A stretch of DNA of 35,509 bases, taken from assembly GCA_012523085.1 (NCBI GenBank), contig JAAYJC010000143.1:1-35509 (forward strand), written 5' to 3'. Positions 7,275 through 15,854 of this stretch are shown here, one piece after another (position 1 is the first letter of the stretch; every line of letters starts with the position of its first letter). The notes under the pieces were generated by a model. It ran no database searches and was not told the DNA's origin. It was given only the letters and a program-made list of their open reading frames with translations. Source of the stretch: Clostridiales bacterium (GTDB lineage Bacteria; Bacillota; Clostridia; Oscillospirales; Oscillospiraceae). The position numbers were made by a program, and so were the translations under genes.

Positions 7275-9380
7275 CTATGTATACTGCTCGCTCATATAAA
7301 GCTGTGCGCGGTTTTGGATAATCGCAGCGGTGTTTTTTGCGCTTTTTTCTCCCGCGAAATACATGGCCGCACTCTCTTCGATTATACGCAGAATAAATTC
7401 GTCGTATATTGCGATGTTCTCAATTTCGGAAAGCAAGAAGAAGAAACGCTCGGCGTCCTCTGGTGTTACCTGCACCTCGTCTGAAGGCGCTTCGAGCTGC
7501 GCCTTTTCCATCAGAGACTGCAAAAACGGCATATAGGCAGGCAGGCTGTTTTCACTCTCCGGCGAAAAATCCTTTAGCATGAATTTCAAAAACGCCCAGC
7601 AGCCTTCGGGGTGACGGCTTTGGGAGGAGATGCCTACAGGCGCAGTTAAATACAGATCGGTGCCGCAGCTTCCGTCCACCGTCGGCCAGCCGATAAAGCT
7701 CAACCGGCAACCGGCCATTTTTTCTTCATAACATAGCTTTCGGACATTCGTTACCCAGGAAGCTGCCGCAACGAGCGTTTTTTCGGCAACCCTTACGGGA
7801 CCGTATGTAAAATTCAAGGATGACTGATTTTCCGGGTTTTCTTTGATCCGCGCGCTTGCTTCGAGGATAGAAATGAATACCTCATTGTCGAAATCGCAGG
7901 TTCCGGCTTCCCAGTTTACGGCAGAGCGCAGATATCTGGCGGAAATCTGGCACAGGAACTGTACTTTTGTCGTATTATACAGGGTTTCGGCACCGGAAGG
8001 CAGGTTTTTTTCGATTTCCAGGTATTCGTCCAGCGTCCAGCCTGTCCTGTCCCCGAAATCGGCGTAGAGTGCGACACGGGTTTCTATCGCAAATGTGCTG
8101 CTGAGGAAAAACACACCATTCCCCGTATCCAGCTTATCGAGTATCGCAATATCTCCGCGACCGATATCCGGATCGCCGTCTATAAACGGATACAGATCCG
8201 ACAGATAGCCTTTACTGATATACGAAAAGGGGAAAAGGCCGGAAAAAAGGAACAAATCGGGGTATGCACCGCCAAACAGCTCCGTATTGAGCCGCATAGC
8301 GGCGGTATCGTCATCGTAGACGCCGCCTTCGGTATAATCCCTCACGGTTATCATATAATCATCGTTAACCTGATTAAACCGTGCGGCTGCAGCCTGGATG
8401 CCATACACATTTCCGACCGTGGCCAGAATCAACTCGGTTTTTATTTTCATCTCCGAGGGGTCAGTGGGCGACAGCTTTCTTATTCCGGCGGCATCCCAGC
8501 AAAGATACTCGCCGTCAGGAAGCGCGTATATCCTTGAAAAATCCGGGACAACAAGACCGCAGTCTCTCCATATGATAACAGGCGACTGCAATCCGTCTGT
8601 CTGAAGGCGGAACAGACCCTCCTGATTTAGTAAAAGAAAACAGCTGTCATCCTTTCCGCCGAAAATTTTCCCGTCAATGTCCCGCAAAGAGAAAACAAGG
8701 GTTAAGGCCGCTTTGTCAAGACGATTGATCTCAATGCCATCCTCTTTGTAAAAAACAGCGTATGCCTTACCGTCACCACCGGCAATCAAGCCTGTCATAG
8801 CGTCCGGAAGCGCGAAAGACCCGATTAATTCACCGGAATCCCCCACGGAAATGATCCGGTCTGAAGTCTTCAGGTAAAGACAGTCTGAAGCGCGAAGCAC
8901 GGAATGAATAATGTCACCTTCGCATATGCCGTCAGCCGGGATCGTTTTGATAATTTCGCCTGAAAAGGATAAAAGGATCAGATCTTCCCGCATATCGCCG
9001 TTTTCGATTTTTGTTTCGACAATCCAGAATCCCTCGCCGGACGCGTCCGCGCACGAGATCGACGCGCCGTCGGAAGAATAGATTCGTACTGTGTTGTTTT
9101 CCCATATTTCAAAGCCGCTGCCCCCGTCGAAATCCATTGTCACCGTATAGATATCACCGCTGTGCGGCAGTATCGAAACGCAGCTGTCCGGATAATCTTC
9201 AAAGGTCTGTAAAAAAGCGCCTCCCTCGCTTGTCCAGATTTCAGTATTTGTGACAATAGCCGATGGAGCGCTGGTTTTCTCAGCGGACGGACTGTTTAAT
9301 TCTTCGATGTTTCCCGTATTCGCGCAGGAACAGAGTAAAATAAGCAGTGCAGTAATAAGCGCCGGCAGGCTTTTTTTCAT
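7275..9380 (-). CDS. Large lipoprotein with C-terminal extracellular solute-binding (type 1) domain
   Basis: A 701-residue lipoprotein. The signal peptide MKKSLPALITALLILLCSC ends at lipobox Cys19, so it should be anchored on the outer membrane leaflet. After a low-complexity linker, residues about 45-310 are rich in short beta strands with repeated Asp/Gly turns, in a pattern that could be a beta-propeller (inference). Residues about 320-690 look like an ABC-transporter solute-binding protein: ATVGNVYGIQAAAARFNQVND, GGAYPDLFLFSG, the central TLDEYLEIEKNL, and AAPVGISSQ-like plus CWAFLKFML near the end. Normal type 1 binding proteins have about 430 residues, so this is a fusion. No permease or ATPase gene is adjacent, so it may sense or tether ligands instead of feeding a transporter. 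RBS GAGGATAGTTT precedes ATG 9380. It follows the SLH protein gene by 105 bases on the same strand. Confidence 0.7.
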   Translation of the reverse strand: MKKSLPALITALLILLCSCANTGNIEELNSPSAEKTSAPSAIVTNTEIWTSEGGAFLQTFEDYPDSCVSILPHSGDIYTVTMDFDGGSGFEIWENNTVRIYSSDGASISCADASGEGFWIVETKIENGDMREDLILLSFSGEIIKTIPADGICEGDIIHSVLRASDCLYLKTSDRIISVGDSGELIGSFALPDAMTGLIAGGDGKAYAVFYKEDGIEINRLDKAALTLVFSLRDIDGKIFGGKDDSCFLLLNQEGLFRLQTDGLQSPVIIWRDCGLVVPDFSRIYALPDGEYLCWDAAGIRKLSPTDPSEMKIKTELILATVGNVYGIQAAAARFNQVNDDYMITVRDYTEGGVYDDDTAAMRLNTELFGGAYPDLFLFSGLFPFSYISKGYLSDLYPFIDGDPDIGRGDIAILDKLDTGNGVFFLSSTFAIETRVALYADFGDRTGWTLDEYLEIEKNLPSGAETLYNTTKVQFLCQISARYLRSAVNWEAGTCDFDNEVFISILEASARIKENPENQSSLNFTYGPVRVAEKTLVAAASWVTNVRKLCYEEKMAGCRLSFIGWPTVDGSCGTDLYLTAPVGISSQSRHPEGCWAFLKFMLKDFSPESENSLPAYMPFLQSLMEKAQLEAPSDEVQVTPEDAERFFFLLSEIENIAIYDEFILRIIEESAAMYFAGEKSAKNTAAIIQNRAQLYMSEQYT

Positions 9381-9485
9381 AAACTATCCTCTGAATACAG
9401 GGGACCGTGCATCCATATCCGACAAGCAAAATGTATGCACAGTCCCATTTTAACGTATAACCGTTATGGTAAAACCCTATCTGGT

Positions 9486-11684
9486 TCAGCTATCCCGCGA
9501 CATGAAATTGTACAGCATGACCGCCGCTTCCTGCCTGGTAATCGTTTCATTGGGGCGGAAGGTTCCGTCGGTGTTGCCGCTAATTATTTTCAGACCCTTC
9601 GCAATGGCCGCATAGCCGTAATCGCTGTCGGATATATCGCCATCATCGGTGAAGCCGCAGTCAAATATACCCTTGATTTCGGCGGCCTGGGCATATGTCG
9701 TAATGCCGACCAAAGTGCGGACCATTTCAATCCTTGTGACCGGCCTTTCAGGGGAGCGTTGATCTCGGGGCAGAATGCCGAGACTGTAGGCGCTTTGATA
9801 TATCCGGTCAAGGCTATTATCGTCAATGTCGTCGTACAGATACCTGTAGCCGGAGGCGCTGAGCAGCAGCAAAATCATGTCCTTCTCGGTCAATCCCAAA
9901 GTGGGTTTGAAGCTATCCGCGTAAAAGCCGATGCCGTACTCGGCAAGGGCCTCGATTTTCGCTCTTGCATAGCTTGAGCCGATATCATTGTAGATGATGA
10001 TCATATCGCCGGTCTCATACCGTTCGGAAATCAGCTCTCCGGTTATCGCATCAACGCCGGTGATATAGCCGTCAAAAACAGGGGAGTAGGAAAGAATTAT
10101 TTCGTATACCGCCGGATAGTAGCCGGAATAGTCGGTCCGTTCTTCAATCGGCTTTAACGTATAGCCCAGAGTGAACATATAGGCCTCGGCATATGTGTTC
10201 AGTGCGCTGTCAACGGAAATGACATCGTCGGCAGGAGCAAAGGAAATCTCATCGTTCCAATACATCGAAAAGTTATCAATGGTGCCTGTAAACGTGTTCA
10301 CGGTCACATTCATACTGTTTCCTGTGTAGAAATAACCATTGACCTTCTGGCAGTATGTATAGCTGTCCTGCGCGACTATGTTGGACGCAGCGCTGCTAAA
10401 ATACAATTCACAGGCGGAAAAAGCGTCGGAGAAATTGGTTTTCATCCAGCTTTCCACAGCAGAATCCAGCGGATTTGCCTGAGCATCAATAGCTTCGTCG
10501 TATTTGCCGTTGTAGTAAGTGTAGACATTTTTCAGTATACCGGTTTTCGCATCCAGCTCAAAGCTTTTATAAATGCTGAGCGTATTATCGGGCACTGAGG
10601 TCTGGGAGGAATTGTCGGAAAAAGCGCCGTAGACTTCGGGGTTCTGGCCTTCCGCCCAGTAGTCGATACGCGCGGTTACTTCGTCCGTTTCATTGTCCAC
10701 ATAATAATTGACGCCGGTAAAAGAGAATTCGTCCGTTACGCCCAAAATAGCCCGGCTCCTGAGCATAGTGTCCAGCTCTTCACCGGTATACACCCCTTCA
10801 AGCTTCGAGATGCCCAGAAGTTCAGTCGGGGTCAGGCCGGCATTGTGATCTGCTTTCATACCGGCTTCCGCGGTATCGGCTAAACCTCTTCCGCCATAGA
10901 GCGGATAATAAAGACTTGTGCTGACAATCTCGCCCGTTTTTGCGTCCACCACGCTGGTCATGCTGTGCTGAGGGACATAAACCACATGGGCGGGCTTTTC
11001 TTGATCCGTTACCACATAAAGCGGCTCCAGCTCATATGTATCAGAGAGAATTTCGCTTGCTTTATCCGGCGTTATCGAGGCCTCCGGAGACGGCAGAGTG
11101 CCTTGAACAGAGGTGTAAAGGTCTGACCGGGAAAAGTCCGTGATCTTCAGATCGGCGGTTCTCACCGTGACATAAACGCTGAACGGAGAATCAAGACCGT
11201 TGATTTTCAGTGTTCCGGAATAGCTGTAGTATCTTTCATTTGAAGGTGATTCGTTGCGTTCTTCAAGCTCAACGCTTTCTCCGGCGGTTAAGACCTTTGC
11301 TATAAACGCTTCCGCGTACGGCTTGGCCATTTTTCTTGTAACCTTCGGGAAAATCGGATCGAACAAGGATCTGTAATAAAAAGTAACAGGATAATCGTTA
11401 TCCTCGCGGCTGTCGTATTGATACATGAATACCTTGCCGCTTTCATTGGCGGTCACATTGAGCTGCTCAATCTCATTGGACCAATACAATGACCAAAACG
11501 GGGCGTATACGTCTTCCGAAAGCGAGCCGTAAAACGCGTCAAACGTATCCGGAATGTCCAGGGTGTTCTTTACCGCGAGGGTTACTTTTGTCAGTCTGCT
11601 GTCAAGACTTTCCGCGGCCGAGGCCGGAGCGGAAATGCCGAGTGACAAAATGAGAGCAAGGATAAAAGCGAAAGTCTTTCTCAT
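9486..11684 (-). CDS. Surface protein with YcdB/YcdC-type repeats and S-layer homology (SLH) domains
   Basis: A 732-residue exported protein. The signal peptide MRKTFAFILALILSLGISAPASA has a likely cleavage after ASA. The middle (about 30-560) carries PepSY/YcdB-like units, shown by recurring patterns such as TPDKASEILSDTYELEPLYVV followed by VVDAKTGEIVSTS, and later DAKTGILKNVYTYYNG and DAITGELISERYETG. The C-terminus has one clear SLH repeat, YGYAAIAKGLKIISGNTDGTFRPNETITRQEAAVML, preceded by a more degenerate one (ILPRDQRSPERPVTRIEMVRTL). SLH domains bind pyruvylated secondary cell-wall polymer, so it should sit on the cell surface. RBS AAGGAGGTAATC precedes ATG 11684. It lies 66 bases after cinA with no clear terminator between, so it may be co-transcribed with thiI-cinA. 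PepSY-like domains are often linked to peptidase inhibition; no catalytic site was seen. Confidence 0.8.
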   Translation of the reverse strand: MRKTFAFILALILSLGISAPASAAESLDSRLTKVTLAVKNTLDIPDTFDAFYGSLSEDVYAPFWSLYWSNEIEQLNVTANESGKVFMYQYDSREDNDYPVTFYYRSLFDPIFPKVTRKMAKPYAEAFIAKVLTAGESVELEERNESPSNERYYSYSGTLKINGLDSPFSVYVTVRTADLKITDFSRSDLYTSVQGTLPSPEASITPDKASEILSDTYELEPLYVVTDQEKPAHVVYVPQHSMTSVVDAKTGEIVSTSLYYPLYGGRGLADTAEAGMKADHNAGLTPTELLGISKLEGVYTGEELDTMLRSRAILGVTDEFSFTGVNYYVDNETDEVTARIDYWAEGQNPEVYGAFSDNSSQTSVPDNTLSIYKSFELDAKTGILKNVYTYYNGKYDEAIDAQANPLDSAVESWMKTNFSDAFSACELYFSSAASNIVAQDSYTYCQKVNGYFYTGNSMNVTVNTFTGTIDNFSMYWNDEISFAPADDVISVDSALNTYAEAYMFTLGYTLKPIEERTDYSGYYPAVYEIILSYSPVFDGYITGVDAITGELISERYETGDMIIIYNDIGSSYARAKIEALAEYGIGFYADSFKPTLGLTEKDMILLLLSASGYRYLYDDIDDNSLDRIYQSAYSLGILPRDQRSPERPVTRIEMVRTLVGITTYAQAAEIKGIFDCGFTDDGDISDSDYGYAAIAKGLKIISGNTDGTFRPNETITRQEAAVMLYNFMSRDS

Positions 11685-11750
11685 GATTACCTCCTTATCA
11701 GGCTACAATCGTTTCGTGCTGTTTGCGTGGGAGTGGCTTTACCGGCAGCG

Positions 11751-13037
11751 TCATTTAAGACGATGAAACGCGGAAAAATGTTCCATATCTCCGATTGCAG
11801 CTCCGGTCAGGTATCTTCTGAGCATATCGAACGCGTGATGCGCGGCGGTAATGCGCACTCTGTCCCTGTCGTTGCCCAGCTGCAATGCCCGGCAAAAGGT
11901 CTTCTCCGCCGAGGCGAGCGCGACAAAAACGGTACCGACCGCATTACCCTTTTCGTCTGATCCGGGGCCCGCAACGCCCGTGATACCGACAGCGAGATCC
12001 GCCTTGAGCAGTTTAAGGGCGCCGTTTGCCATGGCCTGTGCCGTTTCACGGCTCACCGCGCCGAATTGTGTAATGAGATCGGGCGAAACGCCCAGTACGG
12101 ATGTTTTTGCCTCGATGGCGTAGGATACAACACTGCCGATAAATGCCTGTGACGCGCCCGGAATATCGGTGATGCGCTTCGAAAAAAGGCCGCCGGTGCA
12201 CGATTCCGCCGCCGCCAGAGTCAGCTTCTTTTTAATAAGGAGCTGCAAAACGGCCTCCTCAAGGCTGTCAACGTCGATGCCGTAAATATAGTCGCCCAGT
12301 GTTTTGCTGACCTGTGCGATGACCGGCTTCATCATCCGGTCGGCTTCCTCATGTGTTTTCGCCTTCGCTGTCACCCTGAGGCTTACTTCGCCTGTTTTTG
12401 CGTATGGCGCAAGAGTCGGATTGTCCAATGCCGTCATCAAAGGCCTGAGCTTATCCTCCACGGCGCTTTCGCCCATTCCGAAGATCCGGATATTGTGCGA
12501 AACAATTTCCGAGTCCGACAAATTCCTGAGGTAGGGAACAGCTCCGGAATGCAGCATCGCACCGCACTCTCTCGGCGGACCGGGCAGCATAATCACATGC
12601 TTCCCCCCGGATTCAAACGCGCAGCCCGGTGCGGTACCGCAGCTGTTGACGAGAATAGTGCAGTTCTCGGGCAGATAGGCCTGCGCAAGATTGTTGTCCG
12701 TCATCTGCCTATCCAAACCCCTGAAATACCCTCTGATGCGATCGGCTTCCTCTTCATGAAATACGAGCGCTTTTCCGAAGCATTCGGCTACAGTCTGCTT
12801 GGTGAGATCATCGAAGGTAGGCCCGAGGCCTCCTGTGGTGATAATGATATCCGCTCTGCTTTTGGCAATCTCCACCGCGCTTTTCAGCCGCTGCGGATTG
12901 TCTCCGACCACCGTATGGAAATAGACATTAATACCCAGACCCGATAGCGCTTCAGATATTTCTTTTGCGTCACTGTTGGTGATATTGCCGAGCAGCAGTT
13001 CGGTGCCGACCGCGATGATTTCGGCAGAAAAGTTCAT
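11751..13037 (-). CDS. cinA: CinA family protein / nicotinamide-nucleotide amidohydrolase
   Basis: CinA hydrolyses nicotinamide mononucleotide to nicotinate mononucleotide and ammonia through its C-terminal PncC domain, and its N-terminal MoaB/MoeA-like (COG1058) domain has ADP-ribose pyrophosphatase-like activity in characterised relatives. Visible here are AEIIAVGTELLLGNITNSDA at the N-terminus, TTGGLGPTFDDLT, the LPGPPRE loop, and in the C-terminal domain AAAESCTGGLFSKRITD and GITGVAGPGSDEKGNAVGTVFVA. About 428 residues, the normal full length. ATG 13037 is preferred because GAAAGGA lies 11-12 bases upstream; ATG 13064, which would overlap the thiI stop, has no such site. Both share the frame. 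It sits directly behind thiI in one transcript. Despite its name, no competence genes are nearby. Confidence 0.93.
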   Translation of the reverse strand: MNFSAEIIAVGTELLLGNITNSDAKEISEALSGLGINVYFHTVVGDNPQRLKSAVEIAKSRADIIITTGGLGPTFDDLTKQTVAECFGKALVFHEEEADRIRGYFRGLDRQMTDNNLAQAYLPENCTILVNSCGTAPGCAFESGGKHVIMLPGPPRECGAMLHSGAVPYLRNLSDSEIVSHNIRIFGMGESAVEDKLRPLMTALDNPTLAPYAKTGEVSLRVTAKAKTHEEADRMMKPVIAQVSKTLGDYIYGIDVDSLEEAVLQLLIKKKLTLAAAESCTGGLFSKRITDIPGASQAFIGSVVSYAIEAKTSVLGVSPDLITQFGAVSRETAQAMANGALKLLKADLAVGITGVAGPGSDEKGNAVGTVFVALASAEKTFCRALQLGNDRDRVRITAAHHAFDMLRRYLTGAAIGDMEHFSAFHRLK

Positions 13038-13060
13038 GTCAGGCACATTCCTTTCTTCAT

Positions 13061-14233
13061 TCAAGTCACGATGGGGAGCCGTTCAATGCCTTGTATCGCT
13101 TCTTGAACCAACGCTTCTATATCCAGCGGTTTTTCCGCCTCGACTACCTCCGATACACTCGGTTTCGTTCTGGGATGCCTCGGTGTGAAGACCGTACAGC
13201 AATCCTCATAGGGTAAAATGGACAGCTCATAGGTACCGATCTTGCGCGCAAGGGAGACAATTTCCTCCTTGTCGAAGCCGATGAGCGGACGAAGAACGGG
13301 TAAAGATGTGCAGTCTTCGGTTACCGCGAGGGCTTCCATCGTCTGGCTTGCGACCTGCCCAAGGTTCTCGCCGGTACAAAGTGCGCCGCAGCCGTTTTTT
13401 TGAGCTATCCTGTCTGCGATGCGCATCATGAAACGCCGCATAATCAAAGTCAGGTATTCCTCGGGACAAAGACGTCGGATTTCTTCTTGAATTTTGGTAA
13501 ACGGTACTATCTCAACGGTCAGCTTTCCGCAATAGGGAAGCAAAACGGCAGCAATATCAAGAACCTTTTGCTTGGCGAGCTCGGAGGTATAGGGGAATGA
13601 AAAAAAGTGTACCGGGATAATGGATATACCCCGCTTTGCGATCATATAGGTCGAAACCGGACTGTCTATTCCACCGGACAGTAAGGATACAGCCCTGCCG
13701 CCCGAACCGACCGGAAGCCCGCCGGCCCCCGGTGTGCCGCCCGTATGCACATAGGCGGCAAAATCCCTCACCTCGATGTTCACAATAAGTTCGGGTGTGT
13801 GGACATCAACGGTCAGGTGCGGAAAGGCGTCATGCAGCTTCCCGCCGACATAACGGGAAAGGTCGATGGAGGTCATCGGAAAACGTTTGTCCGAACGCTT
13901 TGACTCAACCTTAAAGGATCCGGCCTGACTGAGTTCGTCCTTTAAATATGCCCGCGCCGTTTCAAAAATCCGGTCGGCGTCCTTTGGGCACGCTACCGCT
14001 CTGGATACCGAAACGACCCCAAATACCTTGCACATTGCGGTAAATGCGCGATCCATATCACAGTTGTCCGAAAGCGGTTCGATATATATTGCAGACTGGG
14101 CGGAATATACACGAAATTCACCGAATGTTTTTAGCCTCCGTTCTATATTCGCAATCAGCCTGCGTTCAAATTGCTTTTTGTTCAGGCCTTTTAATATAAG
14201 CTCTCCGAGCTTAAGCAGTATCATATCATTCAT
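13061..14233 (-). CDS. thiI: tRNA sulfurtransferase ThiI (4-thiouridine synthase)
   Basis: ThiI adenylates U8 of tRNA and transfers sulfur to give s4U; it also can feed thiazole sulfur. The protein is about 390 residues: an N-terminal ferredoxin-like region (MNDMILLKLGELILKGLNKKQFE), a THUMP domain (about 55-165), and a PP-loop ATPase with SLLSGGIDSPVSTYMIAKRG near 180-200. Near the end are TGENLGQVASQTMEAL and LPYEDCCTVFTPRHPRT. There is no C-terminal rhodanese domain, which is normal for Bacillota. The start was moved from 14263 to ATG 14233: AGGTGA lies 5 bases upstream, and the promoter at 14269-14297 would begin transcription at about 14262. The cysteine desulfurase gene often found upstream of thiI is absent here. 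It runs straight into cinA. Confidence 0.95.
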   Translation of the reverse strand: MNDMILLKLGELILKGLNKKQFERRLIANIERRLKTFGEFRVYSAQSAIYIEPLSDNCDMDRAFTAMCKVFGVVSVSRAVACPKDADRIFETARAYLKDELSQAGSFKVESKRSDKRFPMTSIDLSRYVGGKLHDAFPHLTVDVHTPELIVNIEVRDFAAYVHTGGTPGAGGLPVGSGGRAVSLLSGGIDSPVSTYMIAKRGISIIPVHFFSFPYTSELAKQKVLDIAAVLLPYCGKLTVEIVPFTKIQEEIRRLCPEEYLTLIMRRFMMRIADRIAQKNGCGALCTGENLGQVASQTMEALAVTEDCTSLPVLRPLIGFDKEEIVSLARKIGTYELSILPYEDCCTVFTPRHPRTKPSVSEVVEAEKPLDIEALVQEAIQGIERLPIVT

Positions 14234-14268
14234 TCGTATCACCTGGTTTTCCTTGTTATTCATACAAT

Positions 14269-14297
14269 ATTTTAAGCGCCGGGTAAACCGATGTCAA
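14269..14297 (-). promoter_or_regulatory. Strong sigma-A promoter of thiI-cinA
   Basis: On the minus strand a perfect TTGACA (14292-14297) is followed after exactly 17 bases by TAAAAT (14269-14274). The expected transcript start near 14262 gives a leader of about 30 bases to ATG 14233. Confidence 0.8.
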
Positions 14298-14545
14298 CTA
14301 GTCATCTCAGCGCACCGCATTGAGCAGTACGACGCCGTATCTTATCATGGTTTCGCATATAGTCAATGCAAAGCTATCGGAGGCAAACAATCGTGTGAGT
14401 AATATAGGACGCTATGCGATGCGCCTTGCATTCGCATTTGTTATCTGTTTTCCACATAAATGGGACATACGGCTCATATCCTCTCAATAGACAAGTATTG
14501 TTTATTTGTAATGCAATACCTGATTTCTGCATGGAGGGATATTCG
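14298..14545. other. Intergenic region between divergent thiI and the carboxypeptidase gene
   Basis: Together with the thiI promoter, this gap spans about 310 bases. No RNA gene, hairpin terminator or convincing coding sequence was seen. A frame open on the plus strand from 14414 is only an extension of the carboxypeptidase frame and encodes no signal peptide. A small inverted pair GTATTG/CAATAC lies near 14500-14520; no consensus promoter for the carboxypeptidase could be fixed. Confidence 0.4.
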
Positions 14546-15763
14546 TTGAAAAAGGCGTTCATTTTTCTATTGGTATTCACTTTTCTGCTGGGCGGTACGG
14601 CGTCAGCGACCGAAGAAATAAACATGGATGACTGGGAAGAGGTATTTGACGAGGAAATGTGGGAAACGGTAGAGGCAATCGCAACCGTTTCGGATATCTC
14701 CGTCAATGTTCCTTCGGCAATTTTAATGGAAAAAGAAACGGGAACGATTATTTACGAGCAAAATGCACATGAAAGGCTCGCACCCGCCAGCGTTACGAAA
14801 GTCATGACAATGCTTCTGGTGGTCGAGGCTATTGAGGCCGGGACATTGAAGCTGACCGACAAGATTACGACAGGTGAGCATGCGGCCGAAATGGGTGGAT
14901 CTCAGATATATCTGGAGGTAAATGAAGAGATGACCGCTGAAGATATGCTCAAGGCGGTTGCGATAGCGTCCGCCAACGACGCGTCCGTCGCGCTGGCTGA
15001 GCATATTGCGGGAAGCGAGGAAGCGTTTGTCAGGCGAATGAATGAAAGAGCCAAGGAATTGAATATGACAGATACGGTTTTTGCCAACTGTACCGGGCTG
15101 CCGACGCAAAGCGAGCACTTGACAAGCGCATATGATATCGCAATTATGTCCAGAGAGCTGATCTCGCACGACATTATAAAAAAATTCACCACAATCTGGA
15201 TGGACACGGTTCGGGGCGGGGAGTTTGGACTCGGCAACACGAACAAGCTAATCCGCTTTTATAACGGCGCGACAGGCCTGAAAACCGGCTTTACACAGGA
15301 TGCCATGTATTGCCTTTCGGCGACCGCACAGAGGGACGGAGTCGAGTATATCGCAGTTGTCATGCATGCCCAGACCTCGGCCATTCGTTTTGAGAGCGCC
15401 AAGGTGCTGCTCAATTACGCGTTTTCCCACTATTCGCTGTTGGATGTATATCCGGCGGAAGCGTTAAAGCCGATACCGGTTACGCTCGGTGAGGTTAAAA
15501 ACCTGCAGCCGGTGCTTCTTAGCCATCAAAAGCTGCTTGTGGAAAAAATGAAGGTACAGGGCTTGGTGAAAAACGTAACCATCACCGACAACCTTGAAGC
15601 TCCGGTAGAGAAGGGGCAGGAGCTTGGTCGTCTGACTGTCAGTGATTCAGACGGAAACGAACTGGCCAACGTTCCGATTGTCGCGGATAACGAAGTCAGA
15701 AGATTGAGTTGGGGACAGATATTTTTAAGATATTTGCGGATTTTATTGGCGGGAGACTTGTAA
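14546..15763 (+). CDS. Serine-type D-alanyl-D-alanine carboxypeptidase (PBP5/DacF family)
   Basis: A low-molecular-weight penicillin-binding protein that trims the terminal D-Ala of peptidoglycan stem peptides outside the membrane. All three motifs are present: SVTK at 82-85 (nucleophile Ser82), SAN at 142-144, and KTG at 246-248. A signal peptide (MKKAFIFLLVFTFLLGGTASA) precedes a very acidic stretch at about 23-45 (MDDWEEVFDEEMWETVE) that is not part of the usual fold. The C-terminal PBP5-type beta domain ends in a hydrophobic, amphipathic segment (GQIFLRYLRILLAGDL), the usual membrane anchor. TTG 14546 is chosen: GGAGGG lies 7-8 bases upstream and the signal peptide begins exactly there; ATG 14531 would overlap that ribosome site. 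About 405 residues, a normal length. The family also includes sporulation-specific DacF; which one this is cannot be told. Confidence 0.9.
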   Translation: MKKAFIFLLVFTFLLGGTASATEEINMDDWEEVFDEEMWETVEAIATVSDISVNVPSAILMEKETGTIIYEQNAHERLAPASVTKVMTMLLVVEAIEAGTLKLTDKITTGEHAAEMGGSQIYLEVNEEMTAEDMLKAVAIASANDASVALAEHIAGSEEAFVRRMNERAKELNMTDTVFANCTGLPTQSEHLTSAYDIAIMSRELISHDIIKKFTTIWMDTVRGGEFGLGNTNKLIRFYNGATGLKTGFTQDAMYCLSATAQRDGVEYIAVVMHAQTSAIRFESAKVLLNYAFSHYSLLDVYPAEALKPIPVTLGEVKNLQPVLLSHQKLLVEKMKVQGLVKNVTITDNLEAPVEKGQELGRLTVSDSDGNELANVPIVADNEVRRLSWGQIFLRYLRILLAGDL

Positions 15764-15854
15764 GACGAAAGGATTTGGGATAAACTTTACCATACCTAAA
15801 AATGATCAAAGGTAGTTTTATTAATGGATCTTAGGCAATGAGGACAGTGAAAAC

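Noticed and set aside
12351..12947. 198-aa plus-strand frame within cinA
   Set aside because: Shadow of cinA; no start site and no family resemblance.
11751..13037. Natural competence locus suggested by cinA
   Set aside because: No com, recA or DNA-uptake genes adjoin; cinA is widely a pyridine nucleotide salvage enzyme.
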